Origin: Anticarsia gemmatalis
Lineage: Eukaryota; Arthropoda; Insecta; Lepidoptera; Erebidae
DNA length: 64,000 bases
Assembly: GCF_050436995.1 (NCBI RefSeq)
Contig: NC_134774.1
Span: forward strand, 1,920,501 to 1,984,500
Reading direction: 5' to 3'
The notes under the pieces: model-generated
The model's input: only the letters and a program-made list of their open reading frames with translations
What the model was told of the DNA's origin: nothing
Database searches by the model: none
Shown here: positions 18,701-25,065 of the stretch, in pieces
Layout of the letters: the number at the start of each line of letters is the position of its first letter
How positions within the stretch are numbered: position 1 is the stretch's first letter
Made by a program: the position numbers and the translations under genes

Positions 18701-20939
18701 AAGATGATTTTTTTTATTTATTTATCTAAATTGGGTAATACTCGTAACCGGCGGTTCTGTATGACAAGATGTATGTATGTGAATGTAGCAAGGGAAGTTT
18801 GTAAGGATCGTACCAAGTGACGTTCTTTAGTCTCTGCCTACCCCTATGAGAATAAGGCAAGATTTTATGTATGTATGTAAAAGAATATTTTTCAATAGTA
18901 ATAATAGTAATCCGGAGTTTGGTAACGTGCCCGGTATATGGCAACGGGCTCGCCCCCTATTACATGGGACTAAAATGTTAATGGCGAAACTTGGGTGTAT
19001 TTCATTAACCTTCTTCATAATAAAAGTTATTTTTTTCTTTTTTTTAAAGACAACTCCCGCTCTAAGAATTGCTCTTGTGTCGCGGGAACTTTTACAAACA
19101 TACAAACAACGTACACAAAGCACAACCAGACCCGAAACAATTATTTGTGGATCGCACAAATAATTGTCCCGTGTGGGAATCGAACCCATGACCTCCGGAC
19201 GCAATGGTTGCGGCATGGTGACCTAAACCACTGCGCCACGGAGGCAGGCATAATATGTATGTATGTTTGTAAAGACAATTAATTTATGAATCTTAGGGTT
19301 TTCCCATGACGAAACATTAAACACTTATCTATGGGACAATGGGTTCAACAGTTTTGACATAAGACATATTTTCCTTCCGGGAAAAGGAGGTCTAACACAA
19401 CTTTGTGTGTGTGAATATAGCAACATGTCGCTGTACACGAAACATAGATACAAGACACGTATAAATAATGTCCTCCTAGCCGATATACGGCTACGGCGGT
19501 CAGTTTCATTGAAACTGGCCATCTGTGCAGGACTTTGTTTATAGTGTCCAAGTGTGTCCACAATACACAGGTACACTCTCTGTTCTTTCACTCTCATAGT
19601 CTGGTGGGACGGATAACCGACACGACCAGTGAGAGGTCAGGCGCAGGACCGACGGCTTTACGTGCTCTCCGAGGCATGGAGGTCTTCGACTTCAACTTCC
19701 CCTCTCCGGGCAATCTCTAAGAAAATCTCAGAAACCTTTTTGGCCCAACCCAGGATTCGAACCCGAGACCTCTCGCACGGAAGCCGCTTATACTACCGAC
19801 CGCGCCACAGAGGCACGTATTCAAGGAGTGCATGTGATGGAGATGTACATACATACAAACAAGCTTTACTCACATGCGGGTAGGCAGACTAAAGAACGTT
19901 ACTTGACACGATTCCTACAAACTTTTTCTTCACATATGCCTGGTTTCTGAGGTATATTTAGCAGTAGTTTATCTATTCAATAACGTTATTCATATGAGTT
20001 TAAACGCTATGGAATAGATAAACTGCCGATAAATATACCTCAGAAACCGGGGTCAAATGTCCGCGCTAAGATTTAAGCAGTTAACTTTCTTTCTTATCGT
20101 ATGGTTAGCAGTCAAACAAGTGTCAAAGTTGATGAAGCCTGAAGGGCTTTTGGCTTAACGACTGTTATTATCATTGACAACAACCAGGACGTTTTACGTG
20201 CCTTCCGAAGTACGGAGACGCCCAATTCAAATACAACTGTGCGGTCACCCATCTATCTAAAGACAGCGGGAACGGTTGCTTAACCCAGAAATCGTTTACC
20301 GACCCGTGAGTGCAACTGGCTATGAGCGCTTCGACTAGAGATAGTAAAATAGGTTTAACTTACTTGTCGGTAGATATCGCTGTCCCTAGCTGGGTAAGGG
20401 TAGCTCGGAGCGTAGTTACAAGTTCTCGTCCTAATTGGCGTTCTTTGGATCACAACCGTCTGATATTTCTTCTTAGACTTCTTTTCATCAATGTCTAATT
20501 TCTCCAATTGCTCAATTAATTCATCACCCTTATCAATCTTTTCTTCTTTCACAACTTCTTCGGGAATTTCTTCAGAGGTATTTTCAGATTTATCAGAAAA
20601 ACCACTGTCTTGGGATGAATGGGAGTTGATACGTTCATTCCTGGGCTCTTCAATAACTTTGAAACTGAAGTTTTCCAACTCATCATCTTCCGATTTTTTT
20701 TTCTCTTGCAAATCTAACTTGTCGAATTTCTCCAAGACGGCCGCAACAGCATCTACGTTTTTAGTTTTTCTTGCATCTTCTTGTTTTTCTTTTTCTTGCT
20801 TCACTTCGACGGCTTCTTTCGGCTTGTTTTTCTCTTTTTTCTTGTGTGAAAAGAACTTATGGACTATTTTAATTAATGATTTCTTTTCTGTGTTCTCCAT
20901 TGGTACGGGCTTTGCGTTAGAAACGGTGGGACTACCCAT
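6610..20939 (-). CDS. Nuclear I-kappa-B-like ankyrin-repeat protein, 8 coding exons
   Basis: Minus-strand gene assembled by eye from eight exons: 20364-20939, 12733-13562, 10740-10864, 9803-9942, 8723-8849, 8133-8239, 7063-7196 and 6610-6709. All seven introns have GT...AG ends and the phases join without a stop, giving 712 residues. Residues 1-192 are highly charged, with a DSG degron-like motif at 111-118 and a repeated LEK...LD..EKK segment (69-84, 145-158). Residues 193-469 are acidic, then Ser/Pro/Tyr-rich, then a basic helical stretch. Residues from about 500 form ankyrin repeats, clearest at GYTALHVAC (600-608) and GRDTALHLAV (639-648). Proteins of this plan bind NF-kappa-B dimers in the nucleus and adjust immune gene output; Drosophila Pickle and Charon act on Relish. 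The family is inferred from architecture; which member it corresponds to is uncertain. The start is chosen at an ATG with G at -3 and G at +4. Confidence 0.8.
7063..7196 (-). CDS. Ankyrin gene, exon 7
   Basis: Acceptor TTCTAG, donor AAG/GTATGT. 134 nt, phase 0 in and phase 2 out. Carries the canonical repeat DLKGRDTALHLAVNSANC, residues 636-679. Confidence 0.88.
7236..7544 (+). repeat. SINE C split by a HelB Helitron
   Basis: Host SINE C body at 7236-7274 and 7496-7544 (AAGTTATGTGTGTA / TTAGACATAATTATCAC). Intact copies such as 11725-11760 show the two halves contiguous. The tRNA-like head is missing. Confidence 0.8.
7275..7495 (+). mobile_element. HelB Helitron, complete, inserted in SINE C
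   Basis: Starts TCCTTCTAATATTATAAATG, ends with a GACGAAGTC-containing hairpin and CTAG, and lies between A and T of the host SINE. No target duplication. No coding capacity; about 221 bp. Confidence 0.85.
7545..7750 (+). mobile_element. LINE-1L 3' fragment
   Basis: 5'-truncated copy of the 3' end of the retrotransposon at 35956-38473: GTGTTCGGTAGTG through GGCCCTACCTTCCGAACTGG to AATGAATAAA. It has lost the GATTTGATTTT tail where MITE M1 begins. Confidence 0.8.
7752..8103. mobile_element. MITE M1 interrupted by a 5S-headed SINE
   Basis: Left arm and spacer at 7752-7842, then SINE D at 7843-8074, then the last 25 bp of the right arm (CGCTAAATGTACTCAGAAACC). Two-level nest within the intron between exons 6 and 7 of the ankyrin gene. 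Confidence 0.8.
7843..8074 (+). repeat. SINE D nested in MITE M1
   Basis: From CCAGTTGTGCTCACCAGTCGG to GACCACTAACCATACGATAA. It keeps both 5S-like control boxes. Confidence 0.85.
8133..8239 (-). CDS. Ankyrin gene, exon 6
   Basis: Acceptor TTGTTACAG, donor GGG/GTAAGC. 107 nt. Encodes YTALHVACSQHS... to FELTEG, the clearest ankyrin repeat (residues 600-635). Confidence 0.88.
8276..8396. mobile_element. MITE M3, partial
   Basis: CCCTCTTATTCATAAA terminus followed by the family interior (AAGTGTTTTGTTTCTTTCAC); the opposite terminus is lost. The complete copy is at 41853-42010. Confidence 0.65.
8519..8708 (+). repeat. SINE A ending 14 bp from a splice donor
   Basis: Full-length copy with A box TGGTGCAGTGG. 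Its terminal GCGGGAGTTGTCTTTAAA stops just short of the donor of ankyrin exon 5 (GT at 8721-8722 on the minus strand), and it lies antisense to the gene. Confidence 0.85.
8723..8849 (-). CDS. Ankyrin gene, exon 5
   Basis: Acceptor ACTTATTTCAG, donor GATG/GTAAGT. 127 nt, residues 558-599, starting VDALGDTLVTACARAG, a degenerate ankyrin repeat (GDTLVTACARAG). Confidence 0.88.
8879..9275. repeat. 21-bp minisatellite in an intron of the ankyrin gene
   Basis: About 19 tandem units of GACTCGATTTAGAAAAGTCA(T), 20-22 bp each. Variant order shows a higher-order repeat: units 2-6 (8900-9005) recur in the same order as units 7-11 (9006-9111). The array starts about 30 bp from the acceptor of exon 5. 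The protein-like open frames on the minus strand here are repeat translation, not genes. Confidence 0.95.
9276..9500. repeat. Degenerate ~83-bp tandem repeat
   Basis: Three decayed units, each holding AAATACTACTCAAATTTGTT and GTTGAAAATCGTT, starting near 9301, 9384 and 9467. They follow directly on the 21-bp array and contain related GTCATGACTT words. Confidence 0.7.
9803..9942 (-). CDS. Ankyrin gene, exon 4
   Basis: Acceptor TCGTCCACAG, donor CATGAG/GTATGT. 140 nt, residues 511-557: AGLNLLKAAALRCSHKPLL... to GKDYVFHE. Split codons on the 5' side (G/CC, Ala) join in frame. Confidence 0.87.
10021..10700. repeat. ~30-bp GGGATC minisatellite in the next intron
   Basis: Roughly 20 or more tandem units built on ATGGGATCGATGGGATCA followed by a variable stretch often ending in CCCAT, so each unit carries direct GGGATC words and a short inverted ATGGG/CCCAT pair. 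Units are diverged at the left and more regular towards 10500-10700. It fills nearly the whole intron between exons 3 and 4. Confidence 0.93.
10740..10864 (-). CDS. Ankyrin gene, exon 3
   Basis: Acceptor TTTGTTCCAG, donor GATG/GTATGT. 125 nt. Encodes VLHHILLGLSRGSEQEDVHM... to STMFTGD, a helical stretch leading into the ankyrin repeats. Confidence 0.87.
10903..11388 (-). repeat. tRNA-headed SINE (family F) with duplicated tail
   Basis: Reverse copy with head B box at about 11339-11350 (GGATTCGAACCC) and central block near 11146. The tail segment GCAGGACTTTGT...GTGTGTGCACAATA occurs twice (10911-10950 and 11020-11058). The family is described at 33550-33915. Confidence 0.75.
11638..11940 (+). 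repeat. tRNA-derived SINE (family C), full length reference copy
   Basis: About 300 bp. The head carries pol III boxes: A box TAGCCGAGTGG and B box GGTTCGAACC. The body follows (AAGTTATGTGTGTATTAGAAA, ACGGTGAAGGAAAACATCGT), then a third part CCCAACCCGCACTTGGCC to CATTAATGGGTTAA. Fragments of all three parts occur about twenty times in the window. Confidence 0.85.
12406..12530 (-). repeat. SINE A, head lost
   Basis: Tail and body only; broken at AATAATTGTTACGG, where a SINE C 3' end (12533-12596, sense) begins. Confidence 0.75.
12533..12596 (+). repeat. SINE C, terminal fragment
   Basis: Only the last 60 bp (ATTACGGGAGGAGACCCTTG onward), joined to a SINE A break. Confidence 0.7.
12733..13562 (-). 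CDS. Ankyrin gene, exon 2 (largest)
   Basis: Acceptor TTTTCCAG, donor TATGG/GTAAGT, 830 nt, phase 0 in and phase 2 out (GG/C, Gly). Starts ISQINTATLTGGQVIV, includes the acidic HEILLQDVLEFIQED region, a Ser/Pro/Tyr-rich centre (TSPASFYPSNSEYTLSPGR) and a basic Cys-containing segment (SKRECCQLSRKSCKELFEEH). An ATG is not needed at its 5' side: the frame is open to the acceptor. Confidence 0.85.
13728..13806 (-). repeat. SINE F, head only
   Basis: tRNA-like head in reverse, from GACCCGGGAATAAAACCCGAG to GCCACAGAGGC. Confidence 0.6.
13883..14072 (+). mobile_element. Helitron-like 3' fragment, fourth family
   Basis: Ends with CACGCGGGAAAAG...GCTGTCAGCTAG and shares its interior (TGACATTTGCTATGAACATT) with the reverse fragment at 22255-22390. 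The 5' terminus was not seen. Confidence 0.5.
14273..14396 (+). mobile_element. LINE-1L 3' fragment
   Basis: GAGTTTGTTGGCAGCTCTTC through the family end ATTTGATTGATTTTG; no more than the last 120 bp of the element. Confidence 0.75.
14676..14885 (-). repeat. 5S-headed SINE (family E), tail lost
   Basis: Reverse copy retaining head (GTCACCCATCCAC; AGCTTAACCTCAGAG) and central block, broken before the tail. Confidence 0.75.
14904..15153 (+). mobile_element. HelA Helitron, complete (reference copy)
   Basis: Non-autonomous Helitron of 250 bp. It starts TCTATACTAATATTATAAAG directly after A, ends CTAG directly before T, and has the hairpin CGCAAGCGAAGTTGCG (5-bp stem, 6-nt loop) 8 nt before CTAG, matching the known Helitron rules. 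There is a (TTTG)n tract near the 5' end and no open reading frame. Confidence 0.88.
15334..15545. mobile_element. Mariner-type MITE M2, right end replaced
   Basis: Left terminus TAGGTCAGGGAAAAAGTC and interior as in the complete copy (43488-43701), but the right terminus is lost and the sequence passes into a half copy of MITE M1. A 30-bp insertion (GGCTTAGGCGTCAACTCGGG region) sits near the left end. Confidence 0.7.
15560..15622. mobile_element. MITE M1, right half
   Basis: From the centre (ATATGAGTTTAAACGC) to the terminus CAGAAACCGGGG; the left arm is absent. Confidence 0.75.
15723..15951. mobile_element. Palindromic MITE M4, intact
   Basis: About 229 bp forming almost one hairpin: left arm GGGTAACTTTGAATCATTTG, ACATTGACAGTGGGAATTC, TTCGATTATTTTTTCATA, and the right arm its reverse complement ending GTTGACTGTA. 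The TA at the end and CAGT-type terminus suggest a Tc1/mariner-dependent element. Confidence 0.85.
15952..16796. other. Unique AT-rich spacer
   Basis: No repeat family or gene seen. Located within the 6.8-kb first recognised intron (13563-20363) of the ankyrin gene. Confidence 0.45.
16797..16963 (-). repeat. SINE D, head half
   Basis: Reverse copy retaining the 5S-like head (CGGTCACCCATCTAT) and central block and lacking the tail; the head end is at GGCTATGGGCGCC. A SINE E copy in the opposite direction follows. Confidence 0.8.
16986..17327 (+). repeat. SINE E, nearly full length
   Basis: Head with AGATTAAGCTACGCTTGCC and GTGGATGGGTGAC, a mutated central block and a complete tail to GGAAGAAAGGCTTGACTGAT. 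Confidence 0.8.
17608..18146 (+). repeat. SINE B inserted in SINE A (middle layer)
   Basis: Starts at TGCACGTTTGGCGCAGTGG, carries B box GGTTCGAATCC and ends in a (TTTA)n tail. It is split by a HelA element at 17794-18057. Confidence 0.82.
17794..18057 (-). mobile_element. HelA Helitron inserted in SINE B (inner layer)
   Basis: Complete reverse copy, CTAG...TATAGA, between A and T of the host SINE B (CAGTTA/T..GGTTACC). Its (TTTG)n tract is expanded to about nine units. Confidence 0.85.
18231..18285 (-). repeat. SINE E, tail end
   Basis: Only the terminal CTAGCCTTTCTTCCAACTAT and adjoining 30 bp remain. Confidence 0.7.
18386..18617 (+). mobile_element. HelA Helitron
   Basis: Complete copy with both termini, between A and T; about 15 bp deleted near the 3' end. 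Confidence 0.85.
18731..18880 (+). repeat. Repeat family I
   Basis: Shared words are GTTTGTAAGGATCGTACCAA and GTCTCTGCCTACCCCTATGA, with (TATG)n tracts. Other copies: 19846-19915, 26753-26836, 29668-29785, 31960-32030, 35278-35390, 53273-53412, 53968-54122, 54517-54586, 57887-57960, 59903-60035. No pol III boxes seen, so the class is open. Confidence 0.6.
18908..18990 (+). repeat. SINE X fragment
   Basis: Best-preserved middle part of the family: GGTAACGTGCCCGGTATATG through CATGGGACTAA. Confidence 0.65.
19046..19246 (-). repeat. SINE A, full length
   Basis: Reverse copy with both promoter boxes intact (GGTTCGATTCC and TGGCGCAGTGG in the sense direction). Confidence 0.88.
19468..19818 (-). 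repeat. SINE F, full length
   Basis: Reverse copy from the palindrome AGCCGATATACGGCT in the tail to the tRNA-like head GCCTCTGTGGCGCGGTCGG (sense), with the central block at about 19660-19685. Confidence 0.82.
19924..20053. mobile_element. MITE M1
   Basis: Both arms present; the spacer contains CATATGAGTTT. Three substitutions in the right arm. Confidence 0.8.
20098..20338 (-). repeat. SINE D ending 25 bp from ankyrin exon 1
   Basis: Full-length reverse copy. Its 5S-like head lies just downstream (in gene sense) of the donor of the N-terminal exon, in the same orientation as the gene. Confidence 0.82.
20364..20939 (-). CDS. Ankyrin gene, exon 1 (first coding)
   Basis: Start ATG at 20939 with GTTATGG context; donor CGACAA/GTAAGT. 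Encodes 192 residues rich in Lys and Glu, with DSGFSDKS at 111-118 and the paired LEK...LD motifs. The exon itself extends 5' to an acceptor at about 21003 (TTGTTGCAG), and the frame is open over that stretch too, so a longer N-terminus from an upstream exon cannot be excluded. Confidence 0.8.
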
Positions 20940-21003
20940 AACGTGAGCCTTAATTGTTGATTTTTTTGTTTCTTGCTTCAAGATTTCAAAATGGCGGTGA
21001 CAT
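20940..21003 (-). promoter_or_regulatory. 5' part of exon 1 with a five-codon upstream ORF
   Basis: The exon appears to begin right after TTGTTGCAG with ATGTCACCGCCATTTTGA, a minimal uORF ending 47 nt before the main ATG. It is out of frame with the main ORF. If this stretch is 5' UTR, the uORF could dampen translation; if the upstream exon is coding, it is irrelevant. Confidence 0.4.
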
Positions 21004-21502
21004 CTGCAACAAGACAAAATTAAAGGTTAGAATATATAGATATAACGGTGCTCCCACACAGCAGTTATATAACGTTAGAAACTGACTTATAACATTTGAT
21101 TTTAAATTTTTATTAAAATTGTTAAGTTTTTGCCTGCGTTATCGTTTGCGTGAATTAAAAAACATTGTAAGAAGTGTCCTATATGTTTATTTAGATCTTG
21201 AAGTCTAAATTTATTTATTTCAAACTTAATATACTACTCTGTATAAAGGCGGACTTAATACCAGGGGCATTTTCTGCCAGTCTACCTCAAGGTGATGTAT
21301 GGTATACCTATGTACCAAAATACAACAAAATTAGATAAGTAGTTTTGGTATAATTAAATAGTAAAGTTAAGAATTTAATTTTGTAACAGTAGTAAGTTAT
21401 AGGTGTTATTTTAAGACGCGAAGAGCCCTTAAAAAGGCGCCGCCGTATAAGGGAATTGGAAGGTCCAAGTTTTTTCAGCCTATGATAACGGTGCGACTTG
21501 TA

Positions 21503-21630
21503 AAAATCAAAATCAAATCATTTATTCATCCAGGTCAAATGCTGACACTTATGATAGTCAATGATACAAAGAGTGAATATACCGCCAGTTCGAAAGGTAG
21601 GGCCAATGAGAAGAGCTGCCAACAAACTCC
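21503..21630 (-). mobile_element. LINE-1L 3' fragment
   Basis: Reverse copy starting with the AATCAAAATCAAATCATTTA tail and running into CTTCTCATTGGCCCTACC (sense). Confidence 0.75.
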
Positions 21631-21631
21631 T

Positions 21632-21737
21632 GGCCTGTATCACGGAGACGCTCAGCTCAAACACTGCACCTACATCTATGTAATGTACAAGTTAACACAC
21701 TGATCGTTTACCGACCGGTAAGTGCGACTATGAATTA
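21632..21737 (-). repeat. SINE D, decayed head part
   Basis: Central block and the outermost head (GATCGTTTACCGACCGGT) remain; the 5S-like box C region is deleted. Confidence 0.6.
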
Positions 21738-21978
21738 ACCTAATTTTAGATTTCGTGTAAAGTCTGTTCTTTTTAGTACTGCATTAAAAGACTTCAAAAA
21801 TCTAGCTTTTTTGCTGCAATTTCAGTGTACATTTGGAAACGAAAATTTATGTACTTTGGCATGAATCCAGACGCACAGTTTAAGACAATATAACTATAAA
21901 TAAACTTGCTAAATTCCATTGTCAAGATTTCGCATCTCTTTCTTACATTTGTATAGATTCTGGTAATATAAAACAATC

Positions 21979-22193
21979 AGTCTAGCCTTTCTTCCAACTA
22001 TGTTGGAGTCGGCTTCCAGTCTCACCGGATGCAGCTGAATACCAGTATTGTACATGTAGCGACTGTCTATCGGACCTACACAACCCAGTTACCTGGGTTA
22101 ACACGATACCCTTCGGTAAGACTGGTTGTCAGACTTTCAAGCTTCTGACTATTGGTAACGACTGTCAAAGATCTTTGAAAATGACAGCCGGGT
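21979..22193 (-). repeat. SINE E, tail two thirds
   Basis: Reverse copy from CTAGCCTTTCTTCCAACTAT to GACAGCCGGG; head missing. Confidence 0.8.
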
Positions 22194-22254
22194 TTGATGT
22201 AAATTTCTCTGTGTACCCCAATTTTATGTATACATTAGTTTCCCAACCGGGTGG

Positions 22255-22390
22255 AATGTCCAAAAATCCTCTCTTAGTGCTCCTCTACACTTGCTAGGGA
22301 ATGTTCATAGCAAATGTCAGGTTTGTACGCTCAGTAGTTTCGCTTGTGCGTTGTCCATCAGTCAGTCAGTAACGGAAGAGTTTCATATAT
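22255..22390 (-). mobile_element. Helitron-like fragment, fourth family
   Basis: Reverse relative of 13883-14072 (AATGTTCATAGCAAATGTCA); no terminus seen. Confidence 0.45.
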
Positions 22391-22721
22391 TTTGGTGAAT
22401 CTATTTACGCACAGTCGAAACGGTAGGTAGTATTTTTATCCGTATCTCGAAAACAACACCTAATCTACAGGAATATCCTTTTAAAAACGTATTAAATAAT
22501 ATTATTCAATTACATTTTTTATCAATTTACTTCGCTAATTGGATATTTTCCATATTTAGTTACGCTTTTTACCTTAATAACTAAACACGAGCATTGTTTT
22601 TGAAAATAACTAGACATTTGACTTAAAAGGTATACATATTGTTATCGTACATTATAAACAAAAATATTTAAGAAATGGAAAATTCTCGATTCGGACAAAA
22701 CTCTTGAATTTTATTCTTTAC

Positions 22722-22900
22722 CCATTACTGTCCCACTGCTGGGCAAGGGTCTCCCGTAATGAGGGAGGGGTTAGGCCTTGAGTCCACCACGCTAACCAAG
22801 TGCGGGTTGAAGACTACCTTCAAGAACTGTTCTAAAGAGCTCTCAGGCATGCAAGGTTGCATCACGGTGTTTTCCTTCACCGTTAGAACAAGTGATCATT
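22722..22900 (-). repeat. SINE C, head lost
   Basis: Reverse copy from the terminal ATTACTGTCCCACTGCTGGG to GTTAGAACAAGTGATCATTA. Confidence 0.8.
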
Positions 22901-22980
22901 ACCGGGTTCCGTAAGAACTATTTATTTGGCAGTACATTTTAAATGTCAAACTCTGGATACTCCACAGTTAACACTATACA

Positions 22981-23353
22981 GAATTGCGCTACAGTAAAAA
23001 AAACTTCGGCACAATTCTTTCGCAAAGAATTCATATTAAAACTTTTTTTTTTTTTTTTTTTTCTTTTTTTTTTTTTACTTTAAACATAGCCTATGTGTTA
23101 TTCTGGGTCTGCAGCTACCTACATATCAAATTTCATCGTAATCGATTCAGTAGTATTTGCGTGAAAGAGTAACAAACATCTATACATACTCAGAAACTTT
23201 CGCATTTATAATATTAGTAGGTAAGATAATTTTTCTTAAGCCATTTCTGTCCCTCTATCAAAGGTCTTCTTTCAGAATGAGGAGGGAGGGAATTGCGTTT
23301 TAGTTAAGAAAAACCTCGGCACAATTTTTAAGCAAAGAATTCATATTAAAACT
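22981..23353. repeat. Direct repeat of ~63 bp flanking a Helitron and SINE scraps
   Basis: Copies at 22981-23043 and 23290-23353, both from GAATTGCG to TTCATATTAAAACTT. Between them: a poly(T) tract (23043-23076), a reverse HelB 5' half (23083-23220) and a SINE C-like scrap (23232-23290). Confidence 0.75.
23083..23220 (-). mobile_element. HelB Helitron, 5' half
   Basis: Reverse copy running from the interior (CCTATGTGTTATTCTGGGTC) to the 5' terminus CATTTATAATATTAGTAGG; the 3' hairpin is missing at the poly(T) junction. Confidence 0.75.
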
Positions 23354-23433
23354 TCGAAGAATCAGTATTATCCTTGAGTCACCTGACCTATATTCCATTT
23401 TCATGAGCTGTGAAAATAACATTTTGAAGTAAG

Positions 23434-23690
23434 CATTGATAGCCGAGTGGTATAGGCATTTATCTCCCACGCGAGTGATAAACCAAACCATTAATGACTT
23501 TTCCAAGTGATGTGTGTATTAGAAATAATGATCACTTGTTATAACGGTGAAGGAAAACATCGTGATGAATGACATGTCTGACAGTTGTTTAACACAGTTC
23601 TTGAAGGAATATAAAGTCACAATTAACCAGTATGTTGGACTCAGGTCCTTACCCTTCCCTTATTATAGGATACTTTTGCTCAGTAGGGTA
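23434..23690 (+). repeat. SINE C
   Basis: Head A box TAGCCGAGTGG intact, but about 15 bp including the B box are deleted (GAGTGATAAACCAAACC). The tail is complete. Confidence 0.78.
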
Positions 23691-23708
23691 TAAAAAAAAT
23701 CTTTGAAA

Positions 23709-23898
23709 CCTCAACCCAGTTACCTGGGTTATAACACGATACCCTTCGGTAAGACTGGTTGTCAGACTTTCAAGCTTCTGACTACTGTTAACGACTGTCA
23801 AAGATCTTCGAAAATGACAACAACACCGAAAAATAGAAGAGTATGTAGAATGTTTAATATCGTCACCCATCCACAAGTCAAACCTGAGCCTTAGCCAC
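23709..23898 (-). repeat. SINE E, inner part
   Basis: Reverse copy from CCCAGTTACCTGGGTTATAA to the head (GTCACCCATCCACA); the central block is largely deleted. Confidence 0.75.
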
Positions 23899-23908
23899 GA
23901 GCTTAGCT

Positions 23909-24089
23909 TTAAAATGGTGGTGCCACTACCAGGACGTCGGGAGGTCGTGGGTCCGATTCCAACACGGAACAAATATTTGTGCGATCCACAAATTGTTGTT
24001 TCGGGTCTGGTTGTACTTTGTGTCCGTTGTTTGTATGTTTGTAAAAGTTCGACACAAGAGCAATTCTTAGTGCGGGAGATATCTTTAAA
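23909..24089 (+). repeat. SINE A
   Basis: Head decayed before the B box (GGGTCCGATTCC); body and tail present. Confidence 0.8.
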
Positions 24090-24374
24090 TATTGTTGAAT
24101 ATTGCGAACTACTAGTTCGGTTATATATCTACCGAGTTTACAAGTAGACGCAAACAAGTTATATATAAAATAAGTACTTACATGTTTTTCCTCAATTAAA
24201 ATTGTTACATAATCTACTAATATAAAACTGTACGGTTTTTTGTTTGTTCGTCTCAATTCGTTATCATTGGGAGTTCCAGAGAGATTTGAAGAAAATTTCA
24301 TCATCATGGCTTTACTGTATTTAAAGTATATAAAGCTATGTAGTACGGAAACTCCGAAATAATATGATGACACA

Positions 24375-24615
24375 TCTATACTAATATTATAAAGCTGAAG
24401 AGTTTGTTTGAACGCGCTAATCTCAAAAACTACTGTTGCGAATTGAAAAAATATTTTACTGTTGGATAGCCTATTTATTGAGGAAGGCTAAAGGCTATAT
24501 AACATCACGCTACGACCAACAGGAGCAGAGTACCAGTAAAAAATGTTACAAAAAGGGGGAAAATATGACCCATTCTCTCTTATGTGACACAAGCGAAGTT
24601 TCGCGGGTCAGCTAG
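24375..24615 (+). mobile_element. HelA Helitron
   Basis: Complete, TCTATACTAAT to CTAG. The base after CTAG is A rather than T. Confidence 0.83.
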
Positions 24616-24649
24616 AGACAAATAAGATTTGCTACATACATATTCGGTT

Positions 24650-24893
24650 CGACATAAATCTCTGAGGTTAAGCCACTCTTGCCTAGGTTGTCCTGTGGAT
24701 GGGTGACCATTTTATACATATCGAGTTCCTCCGTGTTTCGGAAGGCACGTTTAATTGTGAGTCCCGGCTCTCATTTTCTAAGATCTTTAATAGTTAACAG
24801 TAGTCAGAAACTTGAAAGTCTGACAAACAGTCTTACCGAAGGATATCGTGTTATAACTTAGGTAACTGGGTTGTGGAGGTCCGATAGACAGTG
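24650..24893 (+). repeat. SINE E
   Basis: 5S-like head from TCTCTGAGGTTAAGC; the tail ends early at GATAGACAGT. Confidence 0.78.
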
Positions 24894-25065
24894 TGTAATT
24901 AATCTAGGTAAAATTAGGTTTCCTGTACAGTGACTAATTTTGATAACACAATGACGTCATGTCGTTTTAAGGAATTTAAATCACACAATGACTACTGAGA
25001 AATTTAATAAAAATCCCCCAATACTATAACCCTGTTATTCATAAACACACTATAAACCTATTTTA

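Noticed and set aside
20491..20946. 151-codon Ser/Phe-rich plus-strand ORF
   Set aside because: Shadow of the Lys/Glu-rich exon 1 of the ankyrin gene on the other strand.
22984..23172. ORF with a poly-Phe run
   Set aside because: Translation through the T-rich tract and a Helitron fragment.
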